Positions 54,428 through 62,565 of a DNA stretch of 64,000 nt are shown here, one piece after another. The DNA comes from Hyphomicrobiales bacterium. GTDB taxonomy: Bacteria > Pseudomonadota > Alphaproteobacteria > Rhizobiales > Rhizobiaceae. The position numbers were made by a program, and so were the translations under genes. Each line of letters opens with the position of its first letter. The first letter of the stretch is position 1. Where the stretch lies: the NCBI GenBank assembly GCA_900470195.1, contig UEIJ01000020.1:248001-312000 (forward strand), in the 5' to 3' direction. A model generated the notes under the pieces. It did no database searches. It was not told where the DNA came from and saw only the letters and a list, made by a program, of their open reading frames with translations.

Positions 54428-56485
54428 TTATCTCAGCATTGCCGCTACATTGCCTCCATCCACAGTGATGACGGCCCCGGTAGATGTCCGCGCTTGCACA
54501 AGGTGCAGAACCGCCTCGGCAACATCCTCACCCGAAACTTCCCGCTTCAGAAGATTGCCCCGCATATAGACGTCAGGCGTTACCCCCCGGGCGCGCGCTC
54601 GATCCTCAACCATTTCGTCGGTCATCAGGCCCGTGCGTATTCGGTCGGGATTAACCGCATTCACCGTGATGCCATCGGCGGCGTGTTCCAGAGAGTATTG
54701 GCGCATCAATGCCATCAACGCCGCTTTGGACGTGCCGTAGGGTCCGAAATCGGGTCCCGGGTTTACAGCCTGCTTGCTCACATTGAACACGATCGCGCCA
54801 CCAGTTTCCTGCTTCTGCATGATCCTGACCGCAGCACGCGCAATATAATGATGGCTCCAGAAATTAAGGTCAAACGCAGCCTTGAACAAATCGTCATCAA
54901 CTGACGTCAACGCGCCCTGGAAAGCTGCCCCCGCATTGGAAACCAGTATATCGACCCCACCGAACTCCTCCGCAATCTGCGCGAGCGCATTATCTGCGGC
55001 AGCAGGATCGGTCAGGTCGCATGAAACCGCAAATCCACCCAGCCGCTTCGCTTCAGCGGCAACCAGCTTCCCATCAATATCGATCAGCGCCAGTTCCGCG
55101 CCCTGGCTTTTCAGTTGCTCCGCAATAGCCAGTCCAAGACCACCGGCTGCACCTGTCACGACCGCCACTTGCCGGGTCAGCGGCTTTTCTGTCAGCTTGG
55201 TCAGCTTTGCCTGTTCCAGTGACCAGTACTCGATATCGAAAAGGTCTTCCTCTGATAGAGCTTCGAACCGGTCGATCCCCTCAGCGCCGCGAATGACCTC
55301 AATCGTCGCTTCGGCAACATCTGCGCAGATACGAGCGGATTTCTGAGTATTTCCAGCGGCGAACAGCCCTACGCCTTCGACGTAGAAAATGCGCGGCATC
55401 GGATCGAGCATCTTCTTGCCGCCACCCGCACGCGCATTGTTGCGTTCGAAATAGGCCTTATAGTCGGCCGCATAGGCGGCCACCGCCTCTTTTACGCCGA
55501 CTGTCCATGCTTCAAGGTTATCTGCTTCCGGCTTTGGCAGCGCCACGCCATACCGCTTGATATGAATGACATGTTCCGGTGTCGCATTCCCGCGCCGCGC
55601 CAGATTCGCGACGTTCGGCGCACCGCAGAAATCCAGAATATCGTCATTAACGCGGTGCTCGAGAATGAAACGGCGCGGCCTTCCCTCTTCTTTTCCAGGA
55701 AGTGCAATCGCTCCACGCAATATCGGCGCGATATCCGCAACCGAGGCCAGGGCTTTATCAGATTGTGCAGCGCTCGCCTTGCCGAAAGGATGCGGCCTGC
55801 CTTCGGCAATGCGTTTTTCAGCACGATCAATTGCAGCAATCATGTTTTCGTAGGCTTCGCGCGGGTCCTCCGACCACGTGAAAATACCATGCTTCAGCAA
55901 GATCATTCCGGGTGCATCCGGTCTTGCGGAGAACGCCTTCAGGCACGCCTTCGAAAGATCGAAGCCGGGCATTACATAAGGCACGACAATCATCTCCGGG
56001 AAAAGTTCGCGGATGATTTCTTCACCCCGTGGCTGATTGGTGAGCGCCACGATTGCATTCGCGTGAGTGTGATCCACATGTTTGAACGGTAAGATGGCAT
56101 GGAGAATAGCCTCCACGGATGGATTCGGTGACGCCGGATCGAGCAACAAGCGACGCTGCAACATGACCATATCGTCATCCGACAAGGTCTCGTAATTCAC
56201 CATAGCCTTCAACGGTTCCAGATGCAGGGCAGGAAGCCCAGCAGGCTCGATCTTGCCCATATCCCAGCCACTGCCCTTGACGCAGAGGACAGACACTTCG
56301 CTGCCATCGTGATCGATCAGCGTAGTCTTCACAGAAGTATTACCGCCACCGTGCAAAACCAGTTTCGGCTCGGAGCCCAAGAGGCGCGTTGTATACGTGC
56401 GGATCGCGACATCGCGATTCACGCCTGCCTTCTCATATGCGCCGACAATTCTGTCAAAATCCGGTTGTGACCAATTCGATTTCAT
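54428..56485 (-). CDS. Bifunctional class II aldolase / short-chain dehydrogenase (RhaD-type fusion)
   Basis: A 685-residue fusion. Residues ~20-420 are a class II sugar-phosphate aldolase (LHGGGNTSVK, metal ligands in HVDHTHANA and LKHGIFTWS); residues ~433-685 are a short-chain dehydrogenase (VTGAAGGLG, VSNAGAAF, YGTSK). In rhizobial rhamnose pathways the fusion cleaves rhamnulose 1-phosphate to DHAP and L-lactaldehyde and oxidises the latter to lactate. Here the neighbours (SorC regulator, PfkB kinase) are not those of rhamnose, so the ketose phosphate is unknown. AAGGGA precedes the ATG used; a 15-codon extension is rejected. It diverges from the regulator. Confidence 0.87.
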   Translation of the reverse strand: MKSNWSQPDFDRIVGAYEKAGVNRDVAIRTYTTRLLGSEPKLVLHGGGNTSVKTTLIDHDGSEVSVLCVKGSGWDMGKIEPAGLPALHLEPLKAMVNYETLSDDDMVMLQRRLLLDPASPNPSVEAILHAILPFKHVDHTHANAIVALTNQPRGEEIIRELFPEMIVVPYVMPGFDLSKACLKAFSARPDAPGMILLKHGIFTWSEDPREAYENMIAAIDRAEKRIAEGRPHPFGKASAAQSDKALASVADIAPILRGAIALPGKEEGRPRRFILEHRVNDDILDFCGAPNVANLARRGNATPEHVIHIKRYGVALPKPEADNLEAWTVGVKEAVAAYAADYKAYFERNNARAGGGKKMLDPMPRIFYVEGVGLFAAGNTQKSARICADVAEATIEVIRGAEGIDRFEALSEEDLFDIEYWSLEQAKLTKLTEKPLTRQVAVVTGAAGGLGLAIAEQLKSQGAELALIDIDGKLVAAEAKRLGGFAVSCDLTDPAAADNALAQIAEEFGGVDILVSNAGAAFQGALTSVDDDLFKAAFDLNFWSHHYIARAAVRIMQKQETGGAIVFNVSKQAVNPGPDFGPYGTSKAALMALMRQYSLEHAADGITVNAVNPDRIRTGLMTDEMVEDRARARGVTPDVYMRGNLLKREVSGEDVAEAVLHLVQARTSTGAVITVDGGNVAAMLR

Positions 56486-56624
56486 CTGCCGTTCCCTTAG
56501 CTGCGGGCCTGTGCATTGAAGCGCAGACACAAAGACGCCTTCACGGAAAACTTGGCATTTCCCATGGCGCTACAAAGACTTGTGGAGATTCCTCTTCCCT
56601 CTATATACAATTGACACCATTAAC

Positions 56625-56636
56625 TGACATTAGTCA
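56625..56636. promoter_or_regulatory. Candidate SorC-regulator site in the aldolase/regulator gap
   Basis: TGACATTAGTCA is a near-perfect 12-bp palindrome, with TTGACA 14 bp upstream (56611-56616). The same TTGACA...TGTCA elements recur upstream of the transporter operon (63642-63675 and 63885-63919). Position in the divergent gap suits autoregulation and control of the aldolase gene. Confidence 0.55.
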
Positions 56637-56711
56637 ACTCTATTGATTGTCGTGTTGATCGAAAGACTTTTCTGTGCAACTCAGGAACGACACAGGCAAC
56701 AGGAAACGAGC

Positions 56712-57713
56712 ATGACATCGGGCCCTCAAACATCATCTACGCATGCCATCCCGGCCGAGTTCGATGATGCCGTTGTCTGGGCGGCATGGCTTTATTACGA
56801 AAACCAGCTGACCCAGAATGAAATCGCGCAGATGATCGGTGTTTCGCGCGCAACCATCGTCAACTATCTGCAGGAGGCGAGACAAAGAGGCGTCGTTCGC
56901 ATCCTGATGAACCCCGAAATTGCAACCCGCACACTTATCGCCCGTAAATTGGCGGCGCGGTTTGGACTGTCGGAAGCGCTCGTCATTCCATCGGAAAAAT
57001 CAATCACCACCGAAGCGCGCCTGAAAGCGCTGGGTGCTGGCGGTGCAAGGTTGATGGAACGCATGGTGAAGCCAGGCGATACCATCTGCGTTTCATGGGG
57101 ACGCACGGTACTCGCCATCGCCGATGCAATTTCGCTGCCGCAGCCCATGGAAGGTCTGACCGTGGTGCAGGTCACCGGATCCTCCATCGGTAAGAGAGAA
57201 TTTTCCGCCGAGCTTTGCACGTCGATCATGGCGCGCAACATGGGCGCAACCAGCGTCAACATGCTGGCCCCTGCCGTGCTTAGCACGGCTGAACTGCGAG
57301 ATACTCTGATGGGTGAACCCGTACTCCAGCGCCAATTCGAGCTAATCAACCAGGCCAGCATGATCGTCTTCGGCGTCGGCGGCCTTGCTGCCGAAAGCAC
57401 GATGCGCATTGCCGATGTCACCAGCAATGAGGAAATCGACGCTTATGCGCGTGAAGGGGCAGCCGCAGTTTTGATCTGCCGCTTTCTTGATCGTGACGGA
57501 AATCAGATCGTCCGCGAGCTTGACCGGCGCGTCATTGGTATCGAGCTCGATGAACTGCGAGGCGTCCCAAACAGGCTCTGCGTCGCAGGTGGCGCGCAGA
57601 AGGTGGAAGCCATCCGCGCTGTTCTGAGGGGTGGTTATGCCACGCATCTGGTGACCGATATGGACGCTGCCGAGAAGCTGCTTGCCGATGAAAGCGCATC
57701 CCGAAAAATGTGA
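56712..57713 (+). CDS. SorC/DeoR-type sugar-responsive regulator
   Basis: A 333-residue regulator of the SorC family. The helix-turn-helix is near residues 20-60 (WAAWLYYENQLTQNEIAQMIGVSRATIVNYLQEARQRGVV); the rest is the sugar-phosphate sensing domain (VSWGRTVLAIADAI, VQVTGSSIG, MIVFGVGGLA, CVAGGAQKVEAIRAVLRGG). Family members (SorC, LsrR, CggR) bind phosphorylated sugars. AGGA is seven bases before the ATG used; the longer TTG frame from 56643 is unlikely. The last codons and the stop come from a dispersed hairpin repeat, so the original C-terminus may have been altered. It probably controls the aldolase, kinase and transporter genes. Confidence 0.88.
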   Translation: MTSGPQTSSTHAIPAEFDDAVVWAAWLYYENQLTQNEIAQMIGVSRATIVNYLQEARQRGVVRILMNPEIATRTLIARKLAARFGLSEALVIPSEKSITTEARLKALGAGGARLMERMVKPGDTICVSWGRTVLAIADAISLPQPMEGLTVVQVTGSSIGKREFSAELCTSIMARNMGATSVNMLAPAVLSTAELRDTLMGEPVLQRQFELINQASMIVFGVGGLAAESTMRIADVTSNEEIDAYAREGAAAVLICRFLDRDGNQIVRELDRRVIGIELDELRGVPNRLCVAGGAQKVEAIRAVLRGGYATHLVTDMDAAEKLLADESASRKM

Positions 57714-57748
57714 AACAGTTTTCGGAAAAGATGCGTGCTAAAACAAAA
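57694..57748. repeat. Rhizobiales-type dispersed hairpin repeat
   Basis: CCGAAAA (57701-57707) pairs with TTTTCGG (57719-57725), and CGCATC (57695-57700) with GATGCG (57730-57735), followed by AAAACAAAAG. I recognise this pattern (CCCGAAAA...GGTTTTCGG...GATnATGCG..AAAACAAAG) as a common intergenic repeat of Rhizobiales genomes. It overlaps the end of the SorC gene. Confidence 0.65.
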
Positions 57749-57752
57749 GGGT

Positions 57753-57781
57753 GCGGGCAGGATTTCCTCCCGCCCGCTTTT
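57753..57781. terminator. Bidirectional terminator between SorC and PfkB genes
   Basis: GCGGGC (57753-57758) pairs with GCCCGC (57772-57777) around an A/T-centred loop with further partial pairing. TTTT follows on the plus strand, and CCCTTTTGTTTTAG follows on the minus strand. Both genes end into this gap. Confidence 0.7.
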
Positions 57782-57788
57782 CATCACA

Positions 57789-58733
57789 TTATTGCCGGAC
57801 AGGCACCGAGTTCATAAATGCAAGCGTCTCGTCAAAGGAGCGAATACCTGCATCCGAGCCGAGACCCGTTGCAACCAGTGCAGCGGACGCCTGAGCGAAG
57901 TTCAAAGCCGTTTTCAAATCCATCTTGTGATGCAAGGCCGTAATGAAACCGGCGTCGAAAGCGTCCCCACACCCGGTTGTATCCACAACCTCGATCTGGA
58001 AAGCGGGCTGACGCACGGTCTCGCCCGATGCATCCATGAAACAGACGCCGTCGCCGCCCAGCGTGAACACGCAATGCTTCACACCACGCTCGAGGAAGAA
58101 AGCTCCCGCTCCTTCGACATCCACGGCCCCCGAAATCTGTTTCGCTTCCTCGATGGAAGGCATGAAATAGTCGATATGCGGGAAAAGCGGAGCGATCAGG
58201 TCGAGCGTTCCATCATTTGCGCCTAGGAGGTCAAAGGTCGTCGTTCTTCCGCGTGCCTTCGCTTCGGCAAGCAGCTTTCGGCTCGGTTCCCCATCGAGTT
58301 TGGCCAAAAGGCCGGTTCCGCCAAGGTGGATAATCGACGGCTTCAGCACTGCGTCGAGAGCACTGTCGGCAATCTCAAAATGGTCTGAGGCGCCACGTGC
58401 GTGCAAAGCCGGTCGATCACCGTTGCGGCGGATATTCAGGATGCTCGCTGATGTCGGCACGCCCTCAAGGCGCTGCATCTGCGCCGTATCGACTCCAAAC
58501 TTTTGTAGCGTCGCAATAACGAAATCGGCTTTCTCATCGTCCCCGACCGCACCGACGGCCAAGCAATTAAGGCCAAGCTTCGCCAGATCGACAACTGTAC
58601 CGCCAGCGGTTCCTGCAACCGTCAGCCGAATTTCATCGATAAATTCAACATTTCCGCCCGACGGAATTGCATCGACCGGCCGGCCGAGCACATCCAGAAT
58701 ATAGAGCCCGACGACCGACACATCGTGTGACAT
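57789..58733 (-). CDS. PfkB-family sugar kinase
   Basis: A 314-residue ribokinase-like enzyme. It shows PSGGNVEFIDEIRLTVAGTAGGTVVDLAKLG at the sugar site, GAVGDDEKADFV, and the PfkB signature VVDTTGCGDAFDAGFITAL with the catalytic Asp and anion hole; Cys replaces the usual Ala in GAGD. It would phosphorylate the imported sugar or its ketose before cleavage by the aldolase fusion. GGGAGG before the ATG; 68 bp separate it from the permease gene upstream, and it is the last gene of the transporter operon. Sugar identity is unknown. Confidence 0.87.
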   Translation of the reverse strand: MSHDVSVVGLYILDVLGRPVDAIPSGGNVEFIDEIRLTVAGTAGGTVVDLAKLGLNCLAVGAVGDDEKADFVIATLQKFGVDTAQMQRLEGVPTSASILNIRRNGDRPALHARGASDHFEIADSALDAVLKPSIIHLGGTGLLAKLDGEPSRKLLAEAKARGRTTTFDLLGANDGTLDLIAPLFPHIDYFMPSIEEAKQISGAVDVEGAGAFFLERGVKHCVFTLGGDGVCFMDASGETVRQPAFQIEVVDTTGCGDAFDAGFITALHHKMDLKTALNFAQASAALVATGLGSDAGIRSFDETLAFMNSVPVRQ

Positions 58734-58801
58734 GAAAACCTCCCAGAAAAATGCTTGAGGCCGCGTCTGTACGACGACGCAGAAGCGCGGCCAATTTGAT
58801 G

Positions 58802-59833
58802 TCAGCTTCGATTGCGCAAAGCGAAAATCGTACCGGCAAGCAGGATGAAAATACCCACAATGGCAAGCTGGAGGGTGCTTGGAATCCCAACGAAAATCAG
58901 CACATTGCTGACGATCGTGATCAGAAGCACGCCCAGCAGCGTTCCGATCACCGAACCTGAGCCACCCGTAATCCGCGCGCCCCCCAGAACAACGGCGGCG
59001 ATGATTTCAAGTTCCATGCCGGCCAGATCAAAAGGGTTGGCCAAGCGATTGCTTGAGACGTGAACCACACCCGCAATACCGGCCAGAAGACCCGCATAGG
59101 CGAAGACGAAAATGCGCACGCGGAAAAGGTTGATGCCAAGGCGTTCGGCTATGCCTGGATTGCCGCCAACAGCGAAGATTGCCCGCCCCATCAATGTCCG
59201 CTCAAGAATGAACCAGGTCACGAGAGCGGCGGCAACGAGAACCAGAACAGTTGCTGGCAGAACCGAAACGACACCGTTCGAGGCGTGATGCGTAAAAAGC
59301 GACGCTTTGCCGAACGCGTCCATCGCTACCGGAATATTCATGAACAAAGCGGTTCCGACGAAGGTCAGGAGAAAGCTGCGGATGACATATTGGGTTCCGA
59401 TGGTGACGATCAGCGACGGCGCTTGCAGTTTCTGAACAAGAAGGCCGTTCAGAGCGCCAAATGCCGCCCCGCCCAATGCCGCGAGGATCAGAATGATCGT
59501 CATCGGCATTTCGGGGAACCAGTTCGTTACCAGCATGGTAAGCGCATACATCACGAAGGCTGCAATCGCCGTGAACGAAACGTCGATCCCGCCCGAAGCG
59601 AGCACAACCAGCACGCCCATCGCGAACAGTCCACGCACGACTGAAGCGCGTAGAATATCCACGATATTGCTCATCTGCAGGAAATCGGGATTGGCACCGA
59701 TAACCACCAGACAGGTCACAATGATCAGAAGCAGTGTGAAGATTTCGGGTCGACGACCCAACAGATCCCAAAGACGCGACCCAATGCCGCGCTGGCTCTT
59801 ATCAGCAACAGTGGCAGATGCGATCTCGGTCAT
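58802..59833 (-). CDS. Sugar ABC permease, subunit 2
   Basis: A 343-residue BPD_transp_2 permease with about ten helices. Family loops are ASGGIDVSFTAIAAFVMYAL near residue 80 and EIIAAVVLGGARITGGSGSVIGTLLGVLLI near residue 280. The N-terminus is cytoplasmic and basic. The ATG overlaps the ATPase stop by 4 nt. With the separately encoded permease at 62.6-63.6 kb it forms a heterodimer, as LsrC/LsrD or RhaP/RhaQ do. Confidence 0.9.
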   Translation of the reverse strand: MTEIASATVADKSQRGIGSRLWDLLGRRPEIFTLLLIIVTCLVVIGANPDFLQMSNIVDILRASVVRGLFAMGVLVVLASGGIDVSFTAIAAFVMYALTMLVTNWFPEMPMTIILILAALGGAAFGALNGLLVQKLQAPSLIVTIGTQYVIRSFLLTFVGTALFMNIPVAMDAFGKASLFTHHASNGVVSVLPATVLVLVAAALVTWFILERTLMGRAIFAVGGNPGIAERLGINLFRVRIFVFAYAGLLAGIAGVVHVSSNRLANPFDLAGMELEIIAAVVLGGARITGGSGSVIGTLLGVLLITIVSNVLIFVGIPSTLQLAIVGIFILLAGTIFALRNRS

Positions 59834-61398
59834 TGTGCCACCTCCTTCGACGTGCTGGCCATGGATTGGTAGATGGCATTTTCGCTGAGGCCCTCGGCAG
59901 CATGCGTAGCGACGATACGGCCCTGACGCATGACGAGAATGCGGTCACAGTTCTGCAAAAGCTCCGGCAAATCATCGCTGATGATGATGACGCCCATGCC
60001 GTCATCGGCCAGACGCTGGATGATACGGAAAATCGTGTCCTTCGAGCCGACATCGACACCCACGGTCGGTCCATGCAAGATCAGAAGCTGGGGGTTGATC
60101 GTCAGCCATCGACCGATGAGGACGCGCTGCTGATTGCCGCCCGAAAGGGATTGAACCGGTATGGTTACATCCGGCGCGACGATCTGCAGGTCGGCGACGC
60201 TTTGCTCGGCAACGCGACGCGCACGCCGGGCGCTTATCACACCGAGCGCATTGCGCAACCGATCGAGGATCGGAAGGGTGATGTTGTCCTGAATCGGTTT
60301 CTCGAGGAAAAGACCTTCGGTCAGGCGGTCCTCCGGCACATAACCGATCCCGTATTCAATGGCCTGCGTGGTCGACTGCGGTGCAATCTCCTGTCCGTTC
60401 AAGCGCACCTTTCCGGTCGATGCGGTTTTGACGCCAGCAAGAGCAAGTGCAAGCTCGTTGCGGCCGGAATCCAGCAGGCCCGTAATACCCAGGATTTCTC
60501 CTTTTCGGAGTGTGAAAGAAACATTCCGGAATGCTTTGCCATCGCCCAATTTTTCGACTTCGAGCATGACGTCGCCCAGTTTTGGATCGATGCGATAGCG
60601 CGTTTCGCTGATTTCGCGGCCGGTCATCCAGTGACTGAACTCCGCCTTGCTGTGCGAGGCGACATCAAGCTCGGCGACCTTGAGCCCGTCGCGCATGATG
60701 ATGGCACGCCCGCCAAGCGACTTGCATTCGTCGAGCTTATGGGTGACGAACAGGACCGCGACACCCTTTCTGCGCAGGCGCTCAACCACATGCAGCAGAT
60801 TTTCAACTTCCTGCCGGGTAAGCGATGTCGTCGGTTCATCCATGATGACAAGGCGCGCCTCCGAAGCGACCGCCCGCGCAATGGCGATCAACTGGCGGGT
60901 CGCCAGCGGCAGCGTGTCGGTCCGGCGCGAAAGAAACGCATTGTCCGTCGGCAGATGCACTTCGGAAAGGGCTCGCCGCGCTGTTTCGTTCAACAGGGAA
61001 ATATTCAATGGGCGGGCAAGGCGGCCTGAAGCTTCAACGAGCTGTTCGGTAAACGCCACGTTTTCTGCCACGGATAGATTGGGAAGCAGCGACAAATCCT
61101 GATAAACGGTTTCTATCCCCGCACGAAGCGCTCCGATCGCACCGAGATCGCCAGCCCGTGCGCCGGCCACTTCACCGTCGATCAGTATCTGCCCCTCATC
61201 AGCTGGCTGCGCGCCTGAGAGGATTTTTATCAGCGTGCTTTTGCCGCAACCATTCTCCCCCATCAGGTGGTAGATTTGTCCGGCTTCGATGGTCAGGCTG
61301 ACATCTTTCAGTGCCTTCACGCCACCAAATGATTTCCTGACGTTTCTGACCTCGAGAAACGGTGGCGCAGAATGTGTCGTACTTTCGGTGGCAAGCAT
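59830..61398 (-). CDS. Double-domain sugar ABC ATPase with one degenerate ATP site
   Basis: A 522-residue RbsA/LsrA-type ATPase with two nucleotide-binding domains. Domain 1 has intact Walker A (GENGCGKST) and Walker B (LVIMDEPT) but lacks a normal signature (DTLPLATRQ). Domain 2 has an intact signature (LSGGNQQRVLIG), a degenerate Walker A (GLLDSGRNE, usual in this family) and an abnormal Walker B, LLILHGPTVGVD, in which the Asp-Glu pair is His-Gly. The site of domain 1 Walker A with domain 2 signature is therefore whole, and the other is dead. AGGA precedes the ATG. It follows the binding-protein gene after a hairpin. Confidence 0.9.
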   Translation of the reverse strand: MLATESTTHSAPPFLEVRNVRKSFGGVKALKDVSLTIEAGQIYHLMGENGCGKSTLIKILSGAQPADEGQILIDGEVAGARAGDLGAIGALRAGIETVYQDLSLLPNLSVAENVAFTEQLVEASGRLARPLNISLLNETARRALSEVHLPTDNAFLSRRTDTLPLATRQLIAIARAVASEARLVIMDEPTTSLTRQEVENLLHVVERLRRKGVAVLFVTHKLDECKSLGGRAIIMRDGLKVAELDVASHSKAEFSHWMTGREISETRYRIDPKLGDVMLEVEKLGDGKAFRNVSFTLRKGEILGITGLLDSGRNELALALAGVKTASTGKVRLNGQEIAPQSTTQAIEYGIGYVPEDRLTEGLFLEKPIQDNITLPILDRLRNALGVISARRARRVAEQSVADLQIVAPDVTIPVQSLSGGNQQRVLIGRWLTINPQLLILHGPTVGVDVGSKDTIFRIIQRLADDGMGVIIISDDLPELLQNCDRILVMRQGRIVATHAAEGLSENAIYQSMASTSKEVAQ

Positions 61399-61429
61399 GG
61401 CGATTTCCTGAAACTCCCGGATAAGGTCC

Positions 61430-61462
61430 TTCAGGGCCGCTGTGGTGCTGGGCGGCCCTGAA
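61430..61462 (-). other. Intercistronic hairpin between binding-protein and ATPase genes
   Basis: A perfect 11-bp stem, TTCAGGGCCGC / GCGGCCCTGAA, with an 11-nt loop, in the 90-bp gap after the binding-protein stop. No T-run follows. As in the ribitol operon, it probably protects the upstream mRNA and lowers expression of the downstream membrane genes. Confidence 0.6.
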
Positions 61463-61488
61463 AGTCAGCTTGGCGCGTTACTTTGCGG

Positions 61489-62487
61489 TCAGAACGGGAA
61501 GTTCTTATAGTTGGACTTGTCTGCATCAACCCAGGCCTGCCCCTGGATAATGATGCCCTTGCCCGGTCCCTTGATCACGGTCATCTTCTCGTAGCCCGGC
61601 ACGCCCAAATCCATGCCGTCCTTGATCTCCTCGCCCTTCAGGACGAGATCGGAGACCTTGTTCATGACATAGCCAGCATCCTTCGGATCCCAGAAAAATA
61701 TCTGGTCTACAGCACCGCTTTCGAGATACGGCCCGGTATCCTTCGGAAGCCCCAGACCATACACACAGGTCTTGTCCTGCAATCCCGCTTCCTCGACCGC
61801 ACGACCGATGCCGATCACGTCGATTGCGGACGATCCCTGGAAGCCCTTGATATCTGGATATTTGCGGAGAATTTCCTTGGCCTTTTCATAGGCGCGGTTG
61901 GCGTCGTTGAACGATTCGTTCTTTTCTGCCACCAATTCCATGTCCGGATACTTCTTGGCGTTCTCTGCACCCGCATCGACCCACTGGTTATGCGTGAGAC
62001 TTCCAAGCGATCCCACGAACGATGTCCACTTGCCAGATTTTCCCATACATTCAGCAAGCTTTTCATTGATGCGTGCGCCGAAGGCCTTGTTGTCGAAGGC
62101 TTCGATATCGACATCGGTATTCACCAGGCTGTCGCCCTCATGAGTGATGACCTTTATGCCCCGCTGTGAAGCGCGGCGCAGTACGCCTTCCAGCGCAGAA
62201 GGGTCCATCGGCACAACGGCAATCGCCGATACATTCTTCGCGACAAGATCTTCGATGATGCGGGTCTGCTGCGCAGCATCCGCCTTTGCCGGGCCAACCT
62301 GGCTGGTGCTCACATTGGCATTGTCCTTGCCATAAGCATCGACCCCCTCGTTCATGCGGGTAAACCAGTTTTCTCCGGTAACCTTGACTACCGTCACAAT
62401 GGTTGGCTTGTCCGTCGCGAATGCGGCGCCCGCCATGACTGTTCCGGCAAGCATTGTGCCAGCTATCAGTTTGGAAAACATGCTCAT
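61489..62487 (-). CDS. Periplasmic sugar-binding protein, LsrB/RhaS-like
   Basis: A 332-residue periplasmic protein with a Sec signal (ending AAFA-TD) and a Peripla_BP_4 fold: IVTVVKVTGENWFTRMNEGVDAYGK, VSAIAVVPMDPSALEGVLRRASQRGIKVITHEGD, SLTHNQWVDAG. Overall it resembles LsrB, down to a C-terminal aromatic motif, but the AI-2 ligand residues differ (the Asp-Gln pair before NQW is Thr-His, and the Pro-x-Ala loop is changed), so it should bind another ligand. GGAGGAG before the ATG. It lies between the two permease genes' halves of the operon. Confidence 0.88.
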   Translation of the reverse strand: MSMFSKLIAGTMLAGTVMAGAAFATDKPTIVTVVKVTGENWFTRMNEGVDAYGKDNANVSTSQVGPAKADAAQQTRIIEDLVAKNVSAIAVVPMDPSALEGVLRRASQRGIKVITHEGDSLVNTDVDIEAFDNKAFGARINEKLAECMGKSGKWTSFVGSLGSLTHNQWVDAGAENAKKYPDMELVAEKNESFNDANRAYEKAKEILRKYPDIKGFQGSSAIDVIGIGRAVEEAGLQDKTCVYGLGLPKDTGPYLESGAVDQIFFWDPKDAGYVMNKVSDLVLKGEEIKDGMDLGVPGYEKMTVIKGPGKGIIIQGQAWVDADKSNYKNFPF

Positions 62488-62565
62488 ATGACTCCTCCAT
62501 TAATATAAGCAGATTGTTTATGGTCCTCGGCTGGCGGCTTCATCCCGGAGCCGTCGGCGTTGTCG

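Noticed and set aside
61489..62487. AI-2 (LsrB) receptor identity for the binding protein
   Set aside because: Overall resemblance is present, but the Asp-Gln and Pro-x-Ala ligand positions known from Salmonella LsrB are replaced, and no LsrK, LsrF or LsrG is nearby.
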